From positions 101,939,501-102,003,500 of the forward strand of contig NC_091117.1 of assembly GCF_040183065.1 (NCBI RefSeq): a stretch of 64,000 nucleotides of DNA, given 5' to 3'. Positions 32,690-43,610 of the stretch are shown piece by piece. Made by a program: the position numbers and the translations under genes. The notes under the pieces are model-generated. The model was not told the origin of the DNA. It saw only the letters and a program-made list of their open reading frames with translations, and ran no database searches. Every line of letters starts with the position of its first letter. The stretch's first letter is position 1. The DNA comes from Periplaneta americana (Eukaryota > Arthropoda > Insecta > Blattodea > Blattidae).

Positions 32690-32903
32690 GGGGAGAGTCG
32701 GGTAGTATCGGACATCGGGTAATATCGGACAGTGCGTTTCTTTCATCTACCAACATATGGTAGTACCTGAATGACATGGTTACGTTTCTCTATGCGACAT
32801 CACAGAAACGTAACCATGTCAATCAGGTACTATCATCGTGTGGTAGATGAAAGAAACTCACTGTCCGATATTACCCGATGTCCGATACTACCCGACTCTC
32901 CCC
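32690..32903. mobile_element. Palindromic (foldback) MITE, 214 bp
   Basis: The left half GGGGAGAGTCGGGTAGTATC ... GGACAGTG ... TTTCTTTCATCTACCA is mirrored, with few mismatches, by the right half ending GATACTACCCGACTCTCCCC. A short loop lies near 32797-32806. TA occurs at both ends (32688-32689 and 32904-32905). The whole element could fold into one hairpin of about 100 bp. Confidence 0.85.
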
Positions 32904-33180
32904 TATATACAAAACATTCTAAGCAGTTGTTTTTAGGCCTAAATTTAGGCCGGGAAATCATCTCCTCCATAAATTTCATACTACTTTTCCACTGTATTTC
33001 ATGCAGATTTATGTACCCTCTAACAACTTTACCTTGCTTGTGTGGCAGGATTCAGGACAGCCGTCATTAAATTGGATTTTAAGGGGTATCCACTGTCTCC
33101 TAAAAGAAAACATCTTTGCACTTTTTTCATTTAAAAAAGGCATCCTCCTTTGGAATGTTATGCTATCGTGTACTCACCAT

Positions 33181-33228
33181 AACATTATCTTAAAGCGAGA
33201 AGAATCTGTTGAAGAGGCGTTAAGCGGG
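33181..33228 (+). repeat. 48-bp direct repeat, copy 1
   Basis: AACATTATCTTAAAGCGAGA ... GAAGAGGCGTTAAGCGGG. It recurs at 33746-33793 with two mismatches, and similarity continues for about 30 bases downstream. Confidence 0.8.
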
Positions 33229-33745
33229 TGATTCCTATATATCGTATTCTAACCTACTACAATTTCAATCAACTAGCTCTGAAGAAGTTCTGCTGGTTTC
33301 GAAAGTAAAAATCGTTGGATTTTTTTTTTTTTGTGGAGAAGCAGTTGATCGTATATGCAAAGGCATAACAAACACCTAAACTAACCGAACCTAAACTGTC
33401 ACAGATTCGTATGTGCAAGGTGTATAAGCAGAGTATGAAGGAAACTACCTCACCGCTAGTTTAGCCACAATTATTCTACGCTGAGCTTTACATAGGCCTA
33501 TAAAATTGTTTGAATATTCAATGAAAAATAGGATCTTCTATTGCAGAATCTTTTACTGCCAAAAGATACGATTGGAACATGTACACAATCTATCGTTGTC
33601 AATGACAACAGCAAATCTAGCTACAGGTCTATTACAAAAGTAATTACTATTGTGGTCGTAATGTTGATACTTTATTCATATATCTAGACAATACAGCTTT
33701 TGACACCACGTTCATATCACCAATTATTATTTCAAAATTTCGCTT

Positions 33746-33793
33746 AACATTATCTTAAAGCGAGAAAAATCTGTTGAAGAGGCGTTAAGTGGG
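33746..33793 (+). repeat. 48-bp direct repeat, copy 2
   Basis: It matches 33181-33228. The spacing of 565 bp suggests a partial duplication or flanks of an internal insert. Confidence 0.8.
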
Positions 33794-34285
33794 AAGTTTA
33801 TATCTGTTGTACTCTAACCTATATTCAGTTTCTTCTAGAATCATTCTTACTACTTATTTCCTTAATGTATAGCTTTCGTGGAATTCTTTATCACTTAAAT
33901 CTTCAAAATGATTATTCCGAGTATTATTACAGCATATAAGTTCGCCATTATGTTGAAGTTCTAAATAAAGAATTTCAGCATCAAATACGTCTGCCGTATT
34001 GTTGACTTCTTAAAGCATCATCACTGTTTTAACGCGACGAATAGGTCCTAAGAAATTAACGACGAGTTTAAAGATGCGTTAGCAATAATGATGCTTGGTG
34101 GAAACAAACACTGACTAACACGTCATGAAATTATTTAACGATACGTTATAATGATAACAAAGGTTGGTGAAACCGGCAATTATTCAGTTTGTACAACCGT
34201 TCTCAAATATTCGTGCAGCATGAAAGCAGTTATTTGCTAGGTAGTGTTTCAGTGAATTTCGAAAGGGATACGTGTCAACTAAATA

Positions 34286-36017
34286 CAGTGCCGGAAAAAT
34301 TAATAGCAACTCGGTTATTTTTTCCTCCAGATTAAGTTATGTAATGTTTTAATGTGACAGATGTTTAGAAAATAATACAATCTATATATTTTCTGAAAGC
34401 TTGTTTTATTTCCTTTCTAATGGTATGTAACAAATTCTTTTATGGCTGTTTATATGGCTATCTGTATAGCGTTTGTTAATTGAAAGCAAAATACCAAAAT
34501 TTTGCATGTTATGGGTTAGTGTGTAATGTGCTGCCAGATGGCAGTAAATGGCACGAAATGCTTTTGCTAGTTTTATTCATTGTCCACAGATGTTTCTGTA
34601 GTGCATACAGTTGCTAATGTCTGCCTTCTGTTCCTGCTTGTCTGTTAATAATCCCTATGAATGTTCACAGGAATTTTTCGTGATTACCTGTTGTGTTTTT
34701 GCGACTGAAAGAGATTGATTGACAAATTCTAATTAAAAAAATGCGTAAAAAATATGATATAACACCAAGAAAGGCTGCACAGATAGTGACATTAAGTGAA
34801 TGTGGCAAAACTAATAGTGCGATAACTCAAATTGTAGGGGTGAATAAAAGTACAATTGGGAGATAGTTGGCTAAGTTTCGACAGAGGGGTGCTGTTATGA
34901 GTAGTAGAACGCGAATATGTGGCAGAAAACTGAAAATTTCACTCAGATCCGACAATGTTTCGCGTCGTTTATGTTTGGAAGACAGATTTTTTAACTCGTA
35001 AGAGCTTACGGAAAATTGAAAGGAAACTTCTGGGGTTAATATTTGTTCTAGAACTGTAAGGAAAATATTGCGAAAATTTGATTTGGTGTCCAAGAAGCCA
35101 GTGAAGAAACCAATGCTCACCAAACAACGTATGAAGCTTTTATAGGGGCTAAAGAACATCAGCACTGGCCAGCTGAGCAATGACGTAAAGTTCTCTTCAG
35201 TGACGAATCTAAAATCAACATTGGTGGAAGTGATGGGGTTGTACAGTGTTTCGGAAGGCAAGTGAAACACTGAATCCAGCATGTACTGTAAAACTGTGAA
35301 ATTTCCTACCAGTGGTTATGTTTTGGGGAGTGTTTCTCATAAAATGGTGTTGGGAATATCAATGTCCTGGAATCTACCGTCAACGGAGAGAAGTACAAGA
35401 AGATTTTGGAGAAGATGTTACCATCAGTAAGGGATTTGTTTGCAGGATAACTATTCACTTTTCAGGACGATTCAGCACCCTGCCATCGTGCAAAAATGGT
35501 CAAAGAGTTCCTACGTGAGCAAGAATATGTTACAGCACTGTCTTGGCCTGGCAGTTCACCAGATGTAAATCCTATTGAAAATTAGTGGATGATTTTGAAG
35601 AATAAAATAAGAGAAAGGAAGTCCTGAACAAAAGTGCAATTGATTGAGACCATTGTGAGCATCTGGTAGCATGCAATGCCCCTGGAAACTCTCCAACGAC
35701 TAGTAGAGTGCATGCCAAGAAGGTATCAAGAAGTTGTGAGGTCAAAAGGCTATCCCACCAAGTACTAGTGCCGAGATAAGAAACTAATCCATGAAGTGCA
35801 AAATTTTGGTTTTGTGTTTTCAATTCACAAATGCTACACAGACTGCCATGTAAACAGACAGAAATAAAGTTGTTACATACCATTAGAAAGGAAATAAAAC
35901 AAGCTTTCAGAAAATATATAGATTGTATTATTTTCTAAACATCTGTCACATTAAAACATGATATAACTTAATCCGAAGGTGAAAATAACCGAGTTGCTAT
36001 TAATTTTTCCGGCACTG
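34286..36017 (+). mobile_element. Tc1-like transposon with 148-bp terminal inverted repeats
   Basis: The left TIR (34286-34433) starts CAGTGCCGGAAAAATTAATA. The right TIR (35870-36017) is its near-perfect reverse complement over 148 bases. TA flanks both sides (34284-34285, 36018-36019). Total length 1732 bp, a typical size for a complete Tc1-family element, with unusually long TIRs. The transposase inside is broken. Confidence 0.9.
34741..35769 (+). pseudogene. Tc1-like transposase, disabled
   Basis: The reading starts MRKKYDITPRKAAQIVTLSE, with a helix-turn-helix NSAITQIVGVNKSTIGR and then a stop. Later pieces, across stops and shifts, include ISSRTVRKILRKFDLVSKKP-like sequence, SDESKI (first catalytic Asp region, about 35191) and NGVGNINVLESTVNGEKY. 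They also include FQDDSAPCHRAKMVKEFL (second Asp, about 35470) and SWPGSSPDVNPIE (catalytic Glu, about 35578), then [20 protein letters not shown]. The Asp-Glu spacing is about 35 residues by my count, near the DD34E class. At least eight stops or frameshifts disable it. Confidence 0.8.
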
Positions 36018-36192
36018 TATTGTTATTCCTCTTTCGAAATGTGAACGATAAAAAGAAATTATTAATTTATAATTGTCTATACTAGTTAAATCCAGAAGCT
36101 GCTTGTTTACATGGTTTTCGCTAAAGCACACGATGTCAGCATGGTTATCGTTGAAAAAGATTTCGATCTGTGGAATTTAATTTCGAAAGCTG
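36018..36192. other. Spacer
   Basis: Nothing recognised. Confidence 0.4.
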
Positions 36193-36330
36193 CTGACATT
36201 AAGGCCTCCCCACACCGACGCGAAATATTCGCAGCGGTGGCGAACGTTCCACTTCGGAAAGCTGTCACTCTCTCAGAGTACATTGCGGTATATGAGTGTG
36301 TCCACACCGACGCGAAAGTATCGCCGGACG
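36193..36330. repeat. Inverted-repeat family CACACCGACGCGAAA, left cluster
   Basis: CACACCGACGCGAAATATTC at 36211 and CACACCGACGCGAAAGTATC at 36303 lie 92 bases apart. The same motif occurs in reverse orientation at 38843-38866 and 38925-38946, and the sequence beyond it (GCAGCGGTGGCGAACG) is also shared in reverse. MITE-like; ends not fixed. Confidence 0.6.
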
Positions 36331-36399
36331 TCTGCGAAACAGCGTTGAAATTTAGATTCTCCGCCTGCGCGGTTTTTTTCGCTGCCGCCTCGAATTTCA

Positions 36400-38720
36400 T
36401 GTTGGTGTTATGTGAGAAATTGTAAGGAAACGTCCAGTTTTATACGATTTATTCTAGAGGATTACAAGTAAGTAAGGAAGGAAAAAGGGCAATATGAGAT
36501 GCAATCCAATTGGAATTAAATCAAAGTGATAAGTTATTCACATCTTCAACATATCTTAAGAGAAAAATTCTAGCCTATATAAGCAATAATTTCATATTCG
36601 CATCTTTGTTGCCTTTTATCAGTCCTTCAGAATATCATAGAATTACTTAGTACAGAAATGTATTTGTAGAGAACCCACCTATATGAACTTTGTGTTATTT
36701 AACATCTTACTAAGGTTTCATAGTCCAAAGTTAATAATTATCTTAGTTTAGGAAAGGTTTCATTCTTAAAAGCAAATATATAAGCCTACATTTAATAGCA
36801 TTTTTTTGTCAAAACTAATCTCATTCATATTTTATTCTTATGAAATACTCTAGGAACTTTTATAATATTAGCTAGTATAAAAGAATTGTTTCAATAAACA
36901 TAAACAGGCCTATTAATTCTTTCATTAACCCTTAGGGATTCGCGCAGTATTTCCCAACATTAGTACTCTCTTTTGGTGTCACTACAGCTCCATCAACAAC
37001 AATCAATGTTTTAGACTTAATGTTTATTTTATTATGCGATATTTGTCTACATAATATTAAAATAAGCGACTTGCAATTAATTTCTAAATATTAAATATAA
37101 TATTATAGGATTGTTGTTTAGTCAACTGTCCGAAGACAGGTCTGAACCTCACAAATAATACCAAGAAGGCACCTCTTATGAGGCAACTAGGCCAGGAGAT
37201 AATGGGGTAGAGTAGCCAGTACCTTTCCCCCTCTATTGCATACATCGCCGAAAAAATTAGCAAAAATCTACACCTAGCAAATCCTGCTTCATCAAGTCGT
37301 CTTTGTTGCTCATGCACACCTAGAGAATACATTTACACATGAACAGGATAATTTTATTAATTATACGTGAATATCACTACTTGTGGAACAAACCCCTCTC
37401 AGATTTCAGACTTGGCATCATGTCTTGTCTTCCTTCTCTTGAAGGATGCATTGTAACAGAATCAAGGAAAAGTTAGAAAAGACGAGACGATCATATATTT
37501 AGAACTACAAATACTGTATGAATTTTATGATCATTGGGAACGCATTTTAGTGAATGTAGCCACATTCAAGGGAGTATTAGTTTGCTAAAAAGTTTAATAA
37601 ATGCCAGTATAGTTTTCTTTTTGTATCTAGTGATAAAAAAACTTTAAACGTATGTTATTGAGGGGGTTTAAACGTATTACATTACATTATAATAGAAACG
37701 CGGACAATTAAAGTAAAATAATTGTTTCCAAATGTGAATATATTGATTTCACGGCACTAGAATGATTTATATCATGTTAGGAGTTCGTTGAACGTACTTT
37801 CATCAATTCCTAGAAAATTTCTAAATGATCGAGAATCTTCCAATGTCATCTCTCTAAGTAGGAATAAAAAATATATTATCAATAAAGGAGCTCTTATTTT
37901 CATTTCATTATTTTCTATTATTTATATGTGCTGGGATGGTAATTCATGTTATGAGGGATTGTCTGAATATTCGTTTCATAGGTAATTTATGTTTACAGAT
38001 ATCTTTAACTTCTTGTTTCTGATGCACTTATTTTTTTTTCTACGTAGACTTTACTTTCTCACTCACACTTCTTTCTTTTTTCTATATGTTCTCTCCTCCA
38101 GAGCTAGAAGTTCTTTGACAACGTTTGCAATTGTAAGCACAACATCTAGGACTGTCTAAATTCTAGGTACCATCGTTCTCCATTTTCTTCTCTTTTAATA
38201 ATTTAATTAAATGCATTCTAATATTTCAGTTACATTTATTTTAATATTGCAATTACAATTATTTTAATATTTTGATTACACTTATTTTAAAATTTAATTG
38301 CATTATTTATATTTTAATTGCATATTTTATTTTTAATATTTATTATTACATTTCAAAACATATAATTAATACAATTTAAGCGATGGAAGTATTTTGTAAG
38401 CGGATTTGAAATCAGAGCGAAGATTTCTGTATTAAGACAAGAGGTTGTCTTGAGTTCTTCGCCAAGTGAAAATACTCTTTTCTTTAACTCGCCGTAACTT
38501 GAAAATTAGTAAAGATTTTGAATAGCGGCAACTTTTAAAAGTAATTTCCATTCTTTCTCAACATTTCACTCGCTTTGACCCCCCATCTAACGTGAAAAAT
38601 AAAAAAGTTTGCCGCTAACCACTTTTGAAGGTGTAAATGTCTATTTTCAACAGATTACTTCGAAGTTAGTATCTTCCCCCCCCCCCCCGCGTTTTAAGAG
38701 AATTTTGATTTAAAAATTTG
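36400..38720. other. Unassigned AT-rich region
   Basis: No gene was recognised over 2.3 kb. A poly-C run lies near 38678-38688. Confidence 0.45.
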
Positions 38721-38721
38721 T

Positions 38722-38950
38722 TCCATGCTTTCCTCAGACATTGACCTGCCAATTATAAGAGTAGCAGTGCGATTGATTGACTATCGTATGAGCTACGACA
38801 TAATATTCCGCTGCATACGCGAAATTTGGTCTCCGTCAGCGCTACGAATATTTCGCGTTGGTGTGGGGTAACGTGCGAATTTCGTTGCCACTGCATACGC
38901 GAAATATTCGTCGCCGCCACGCCTGCGAATATTTCGCGTTGGTGTGATAG
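38722..38950. repeat. Dispersed repeat copy 2 plus right cluster of CGCGAAATATTCG motif
   Basis: 38727-38805 matches 15560-15640. Adjacent, 38806-38950 contains two copies of GCGAATATTTCGCGTTGGTG and two ACGCGAAAT(A)TT motifs, forming palindromes and pairing in reverse with 36211-36330. Confidence 0.6.
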
Positions 38951-40498
38951 TGCATGGGTAACTATCTGTTCTCGCACACTAGCCACTTGTCGAAAAAGTT
39001 TGATCCATTGATTTGTATTAGAATATTAGACTCACTGGGTGTAAACTTGACCAACCACAACTAAAAAGTTCTTTGCTCAGGTTTCTTGCGTGCTATTTGT
39101 TCCTGTGGGCGAGTTACGTGTATTCACACAGACGAGATTTTCCTGCACTATTCAAGTGAAGGCCATGCCTAGTGTACAGATGGGGTTTGTGGTTCATGTG
39201 GATAGTATGAACAGTTGCTTTTGTTATTACTAGTGTCCTGCGTTTGGTTACCTAGAGCTTCCAAGCGATCCACAACATTGTTGGCCAGTCTCATATGGTC
39301 ATTAAGATATGGAGCGTCGTACCGTGGAGATATGGCATTGATTACTATATTGGAGTGTAACTTGGTGACAGCTGTGTGGGATTGTGTTGACCAGTGTCAT
39401 TTGTGCCATCAATTGAGGAGCTAAAGTCGATAGATGCACAAAACTACTTTTCTCAGAAGACGAGTTTTATTGTATACACAGTTCATGTTGTGGGAAGGAT
39501 ATTTCTAATCATCCTCTACGCACGGTATGAACCGAGTTATGCAAAATCTGACTACATAGGGTGATACAGAAGCTAAACATCATATGATTGTGATATATAA
39601 ATCATTTTCTCAAAATTTTGCATCTATCGAGTTTAACAAAAACGCTCCTCAATTATTATTACTACTTAGTCATTTTTGTGGACTCCCTTGTTAGGTTTGT
39701 TATGTCACAGACCGCATCGCAGAGTCTAACGTTGGTTTTTTTTACTCCCGACACTAAGAATTTATTGCCCAGAAGATTTTGCAATTTTGCAAGATTTCAC
39801 TGCATCCTTGAGTATGGCTGTCACCCATCACCAAAGAGAGAGAGGCGAGGGAAAAAAGAGAGAGGGAGAGAGAGAGAGAGGGAGAGAGAGAGAGACAAAG
39901 AGAGCGGAAATTAATATAGATAAAAACTCTGTGTAGAATATTTTATAGCGGAGGGGAGATGATTACGTTCACTGCACGGGAATTTTGTCGTTTTTAACCT
40001 CCTTTCCGTCCAACTAAGACTTTCGAGGTCTAAGCGGAATTCAAAGAAAAATAATAGGCCTATTAAAAACATAGTTATTCACACATATTTAGATTCCATG
40101 ATGAAAAATGTAACAAAAAGTTGCCGGAATGCCGTTCCAGAGCGTTCCGTCAGAAAAGAGCAATAATAACATTTTCTATGTACTGTCGGACATCCAGTGT
40201 TGTAAATAGGTCGATGTTAACACGCAATCGAAAATTCTATTTAAAAAAAAAGGAGCAACTTGAGTGACAGAAAAAAAAAAACAAAGGTAGTATCAAAAAT
40301 CTTAACCTGTCTATTCTGGATGTCCGATAAAATATTTTTATTATCGTTTTTTAAAACTCACTTATTTAAATTAATATGAAGTCTGCGCTTGGTGGGTCGT
40401 ATAAAGTTTTTCTATATGTGACCTTATGATTGACAGGCCAACATATAAATCATCTTCAAGATGCAGCAATCTATTACTTTGTTTAGAGTTCTCTACTT
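38951..40498. other. Unassigned region with GA microsatellite
   Basis: No gene was recognised. (GA)n-rich simple sequence lies at about 39834-39906. Confidence 0.45.
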
Positions 40499-40807
40499 TC
40501 ATGATAGATTTAATGCTGATTCACTTAAGTATGACGTTGAAAACGGCAGTTCTAAATGTATTTTTAGTTTATTCGACACCAGCGACTGATTTGACAAAAC
40601 ATTTCCGCATATAAAACACTCGGGATTTTGTTTATATTCATCTCCACGCCACGTAAAACCTAACTGCAAGTATTCATCACTATAATATTTACGAAACGTA
40701 GCACGTTTTTGCGAAACTTGAAGGGAACTTTCGCTCACATTATTTAAATTAGCATCTAACCCAGAACTTGATTCAGATTGAATTTTTTTAATTAAAATTT
40801 TGTCCAT
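40499..40807 (-). pseudogene. hAT/ZBED-type transposase N-terminus
   Basis: The reading MDKILIKKIQSESSSG, ATFRKYYSDEYLQLGFTWRG, and ECFICGNVLSNQSLVSNKLK, IHLE contains a BED-like zinc finger (C-x2-C ... H). The YxDEYLxxGFTWxGDE pattern before the finger matches ZBED5/FAM200-type proteins and the Buster-group hAT transposons they derive from. The frame diverges right after the finger and stops; no catalytic region was recognised downstream. It is probably a truncated transposon copy. Confidence 0.6.
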
Positions 40808-42389
40808 GATAAAATCTAATAAAGCATTTTTGATAAAATAGTCGCACTATCAACCGCTCACACGTATAAATTCTGAAATTGACCAATATGTTCTGACGAT
40901 TCTAAACTCGTGTTTATTAATAAGTGGGAAGAGTAAACGAATTACTAAACATTGTTGGAGGTGTTCACTTTCATTCGAATTATCACCAGGCAAAAAAATT
41001 AAACGGAGCATTGTTGTTTTCACGTTCCATTGGTAAAGTCTGTCTCAAAATAAAATGTACCATACCAAAGACTTCGTTGTAAATAAAAAATCCGTTATAA
41101 AGGACTTCCTGGATGGCATAACATTTATTTTTCAATTCCAAAATTTCGCGACACATTTCATGGGGCTGCGCAACACACCGGTTGGGAACCAATGGTTTGG
41201 CCTGTAGGCTGTTTGTACTTGGAATATTTGCAACGAAAAGTATAATTATAATTATACATAATAGCATTTACTTTCTACTGAATATATGGATCAGGAGACG
41301 TACTGCGCTTCGTTCTTTATCTCATGTAAAAGGACAAAAACAAAGTTAAAAAAATCGTGTAAATAGAAGTAAGTGGCTATTTTATATATCTTGACTGCAC
41401 CATTTTCTGGAGTTGAATAGTTTCCCTTTCCTACAATTTTATTAATAAGTATTCAGTTTTTATATCAATTTTAAGATCCAGTTTTCCTTATTCTTCTCGT
41501 ATAACCTAATAAATAAGTTTATAAATCAACTTGAATGGGTTTCATTTGATCACGTCTCATATGCACAAGGTGATATTAACAGAAGGCGGTGATTACTTAC
41601 GCTGTATTATGGTTTCAATCTTTGCTTTGTGGTGTAAGGGTACGGTTACGAAACAACTCGCTTCTACTAGAGACTTGTCGTGCTAATGCTTTTGCGCTTG
41701 TTTTCGTTAGTAGACTGGATGTTTATCTGAGCGAGTTCTCGGCAGTTCAATTACTCAATACACAGATAACACAAACCTTCTGACCTCTTATCTCAATCGT
41801 TGCTATACACAACCAACACTTCATCGCACAAAAGACACCTGATGTCACTGAATAGTGTACAAGCAATGAATTTCTCTGTAAGTAAAGAGTTATTTTTATA
41901 TTTTTTTTCTTCTTCTGTAGAACTAGACACTTATTTTATTTATTTAAATTTAAATATACAGAATAAAGAATATAATTACAAACAAACAAGAGAAATGGAA
42001 ATAAAATAATACAAACAATGTAAAAAAAAAGGAGATACAGTAGTATTAAGAAAATTTGAGACCGAATGAGCAGCGCTCGTGTTCGTGTTCTGAAATCGAG
42101 ATATTTGCATAGACGAAGGCATTCCGTACATCCAATTTATGAAAAGCGACGTGAACTAGGTGAATTTCATCATTTGCATAGAATATTTAAAGACGACGAA
42201 CAAAGATTTTTCGAATATTAATTATAGGATGAAACCAGTTACATTTTACTATACCTTAAATTAGACAAAAAAAAAAAAAAAAACAATATTACAACAAATA
42301 GAAAACATCCCATTTCACCAAAAGAGAAACTTGTATTAACAAAGAGGTACGGGATTTTTTTTTAATTTAACTATTTCATAATAATTATA
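40808..42389. other. Region with one weak secreted-protein candidate
   Basis: Apart from the minus-strand frame at 40983-41267, no coding was recognised. Homopolymer A/T runs are frequent. Confidence 0.4.
40983..41267 (-). CDS. Hypothetical short protein with signal-like N-terminus
   Basis: A 94-codon frame starts MLLCIIIIILFVANIPSTNS, a hydrophobic stretch that looks like a signal peptide. It is followed by a Cys-containing segment (CVAQPHEMCREILELKNKC) and ends FNFFAW. I do not recognise a family. In AT-rich DNA such frames occur by chance, so this is only a candidate. Confidence 0.2.
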   Translation of the reverse strand: MLLCIIIIILFVANIPSTNSLQAKPLVPNRCVAQPHEMCREILELKNKCYAIQEVLYNGFFIYNEVFGMVHFILRQTLPMERENNNAPFNFFAW

Positions 42390-42839
42390 ATAGTTTCTTG
42401 CATCTAATACAGTTTCCTTTAACTTCTAAAATAAAATAAAATAAATAAAATAAAGTAAAATAAAATAAAATAAAAAGGTATTTCATATTATATAGTACAG
42501 GATACTTTCATTTAAATTCTAAAATATAACCAAATGAAATAAAAATTTGTTCCATATTGCATAGTACAAGGTATTTTGCATTAAATTCTAATCAAATAGA
42601 ATTTTCTTTAATATTATAGTAGGTGAATCGTAAATAATGTCTCTATTAAATTTACTGAGCATATTGGGAATTAAATCAATGGTTCTCTCAAAACACGCTA
42701 TGAAATGTTTCATATAAAACAATTTTTATCTCGAAAAGGAAGCAAAAACAAGTAAAATTGTATTCAACATTTTCGTTCGAAATACCTCAAAGAATAACCC
42801 CTTCAAATTAATGACATTTTTTATGGTTCACTCTGTACA

Positions 42840-42894
42840 GTACAAACCCAGAAATAAAATTCAGGTGCCCCAAATTTTGTTTCTGGGTTTGTAC
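42840..42894. repeat. Inverted repeat, 21-22 bp arms
   Basis: GTACAAACCCAGAAATAAAA and its reverse partner TTTTGTTTCTGGGTTTGTAC flank a short loop, with one mismatch. Possibly a small foldback element within the array. Confidence 0.7.
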
Positions 42895-43070
42895 AAGACA
42901 GTTTCCTTTCAATTCTAAAATATAAGCAACTCAATCAAATGAAATCTTCTTTCATCTTATAACTAACTCAAATGATGTATAAAATTTTCTTTCGTATTGT
43001 ATAGTATAAGTTAGATTCCTTTAAATTCTAAAATTTAACCAAATAAAATGAAAATTTCTTCCATATTATA

Positions 43071-43304
43071 TCGACGGTATCCAGAAAAAGGGCTTATCCC
43101 ACAAAAGATTTTCTTTTTTTTTTTTTCAGAAACAACTATAATTAAATTTTAACACACTATTATTGGTTACGTTATATGAAGTAATGTAAACATAATTGTC
43201 AAGGAACATATTTTCAGTTTTGTAATTACATTTTAACTAATTACAGCAAAAAACGTCACATTTAAAAAAATGAGGAATAAGCACTTTTATCTAAACTCCG
43301 TCGA
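43071..43304. mobile_element. Tc1/mariner-type MITE, copy 2 (234 bp)
   Basis: The ends TCGACGGTATCCAGAAAAAG and, in reverse, TCGACGGAGTTTAGATAAAA are imperfect inverted repeats. TA lies on both sides. The interior (CAACTATAATTAAATTTTAA, TTTTGTAATTACATTTTAAC) matches copy 1 at 7745-7958. Sibling array units show the empty site TTATATAGTAC, confirming TA duplication. Confidence 0.8.
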
Positions 43305-43610
43305 TATAGTACAAGGTACTTTGCTTTAAATTCTAAAATATAATCAAATCAAATTTTCTTTCATGTTATATAGTCCAAAATAGTTTTCTTCAAATTCTAA
43401 AATATAATCAAAACAAATTTTCTTTCTTTTATTCCTATAAATTCTAACTGAACTGAACTGAAATCAAATAAAATTTTCTTTCATATTATACAGTAAATAT
43501 AGCACAAGGTAGTTTGCTTTAAATTATAAAATGTAATAAAATAAAATAAAATTTTCTTTCGGATAATGTAATGAAGATAGTTTACTTTAAATTCCAAAAT
43601 CTCGTCAAAT

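Larger units (their letters stand above)
32192..34174. mobile_element. Possible DNA element bounded by GGTTTCACCAA termini
   Basis: The left end GGTTTCACCAAGCTTGTTTA (32192) and the right end read in reverse (GGTTTCACCAACCTTTGTTA, from 34174) are imperfect inverted repeats. Both sides carry further related motifs (GTTTCACCAAGCC near 32268, TTTCCACCAAGC in reverse near 34100). No transposase was recognised and no target duplication is certain. The palindromic MITE at 32690-32903 and two 48-bp direct repeats lie inside. Confidence 0.45.
42390..43610. repeat. Degenerate ~80-bp AT-rich array
   Basis: The module TTTAAATTCTAAAATATAAC...CAAATNAAATTTTCTTTCATATTATATAGTACAAGG recurs about ten times with heavy drift. 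A MITE at 43071-43304 and a non-array segment at about 42610-42890 interrupt it. (AAAAT)n drift occurs near 42427-42474. Confidence 0.7.

Noticed and set aside
36107..36425. Opposed ~100-codon frames on both strands
   Set aside because: They overlap the inverted-repeat MITE-like segment, which is GC-rich and open by chance in both directions.
38678..38688. Poly-C run as a regulatory or assembly feature
   Set aside because: An isolated homopolymer; nothing around it suggests function.
42840..42894. Hairpin as a transcription terminator
   Set aside because: Eukaryotic context and location inside a repeat array make a foldback repeat more likely.
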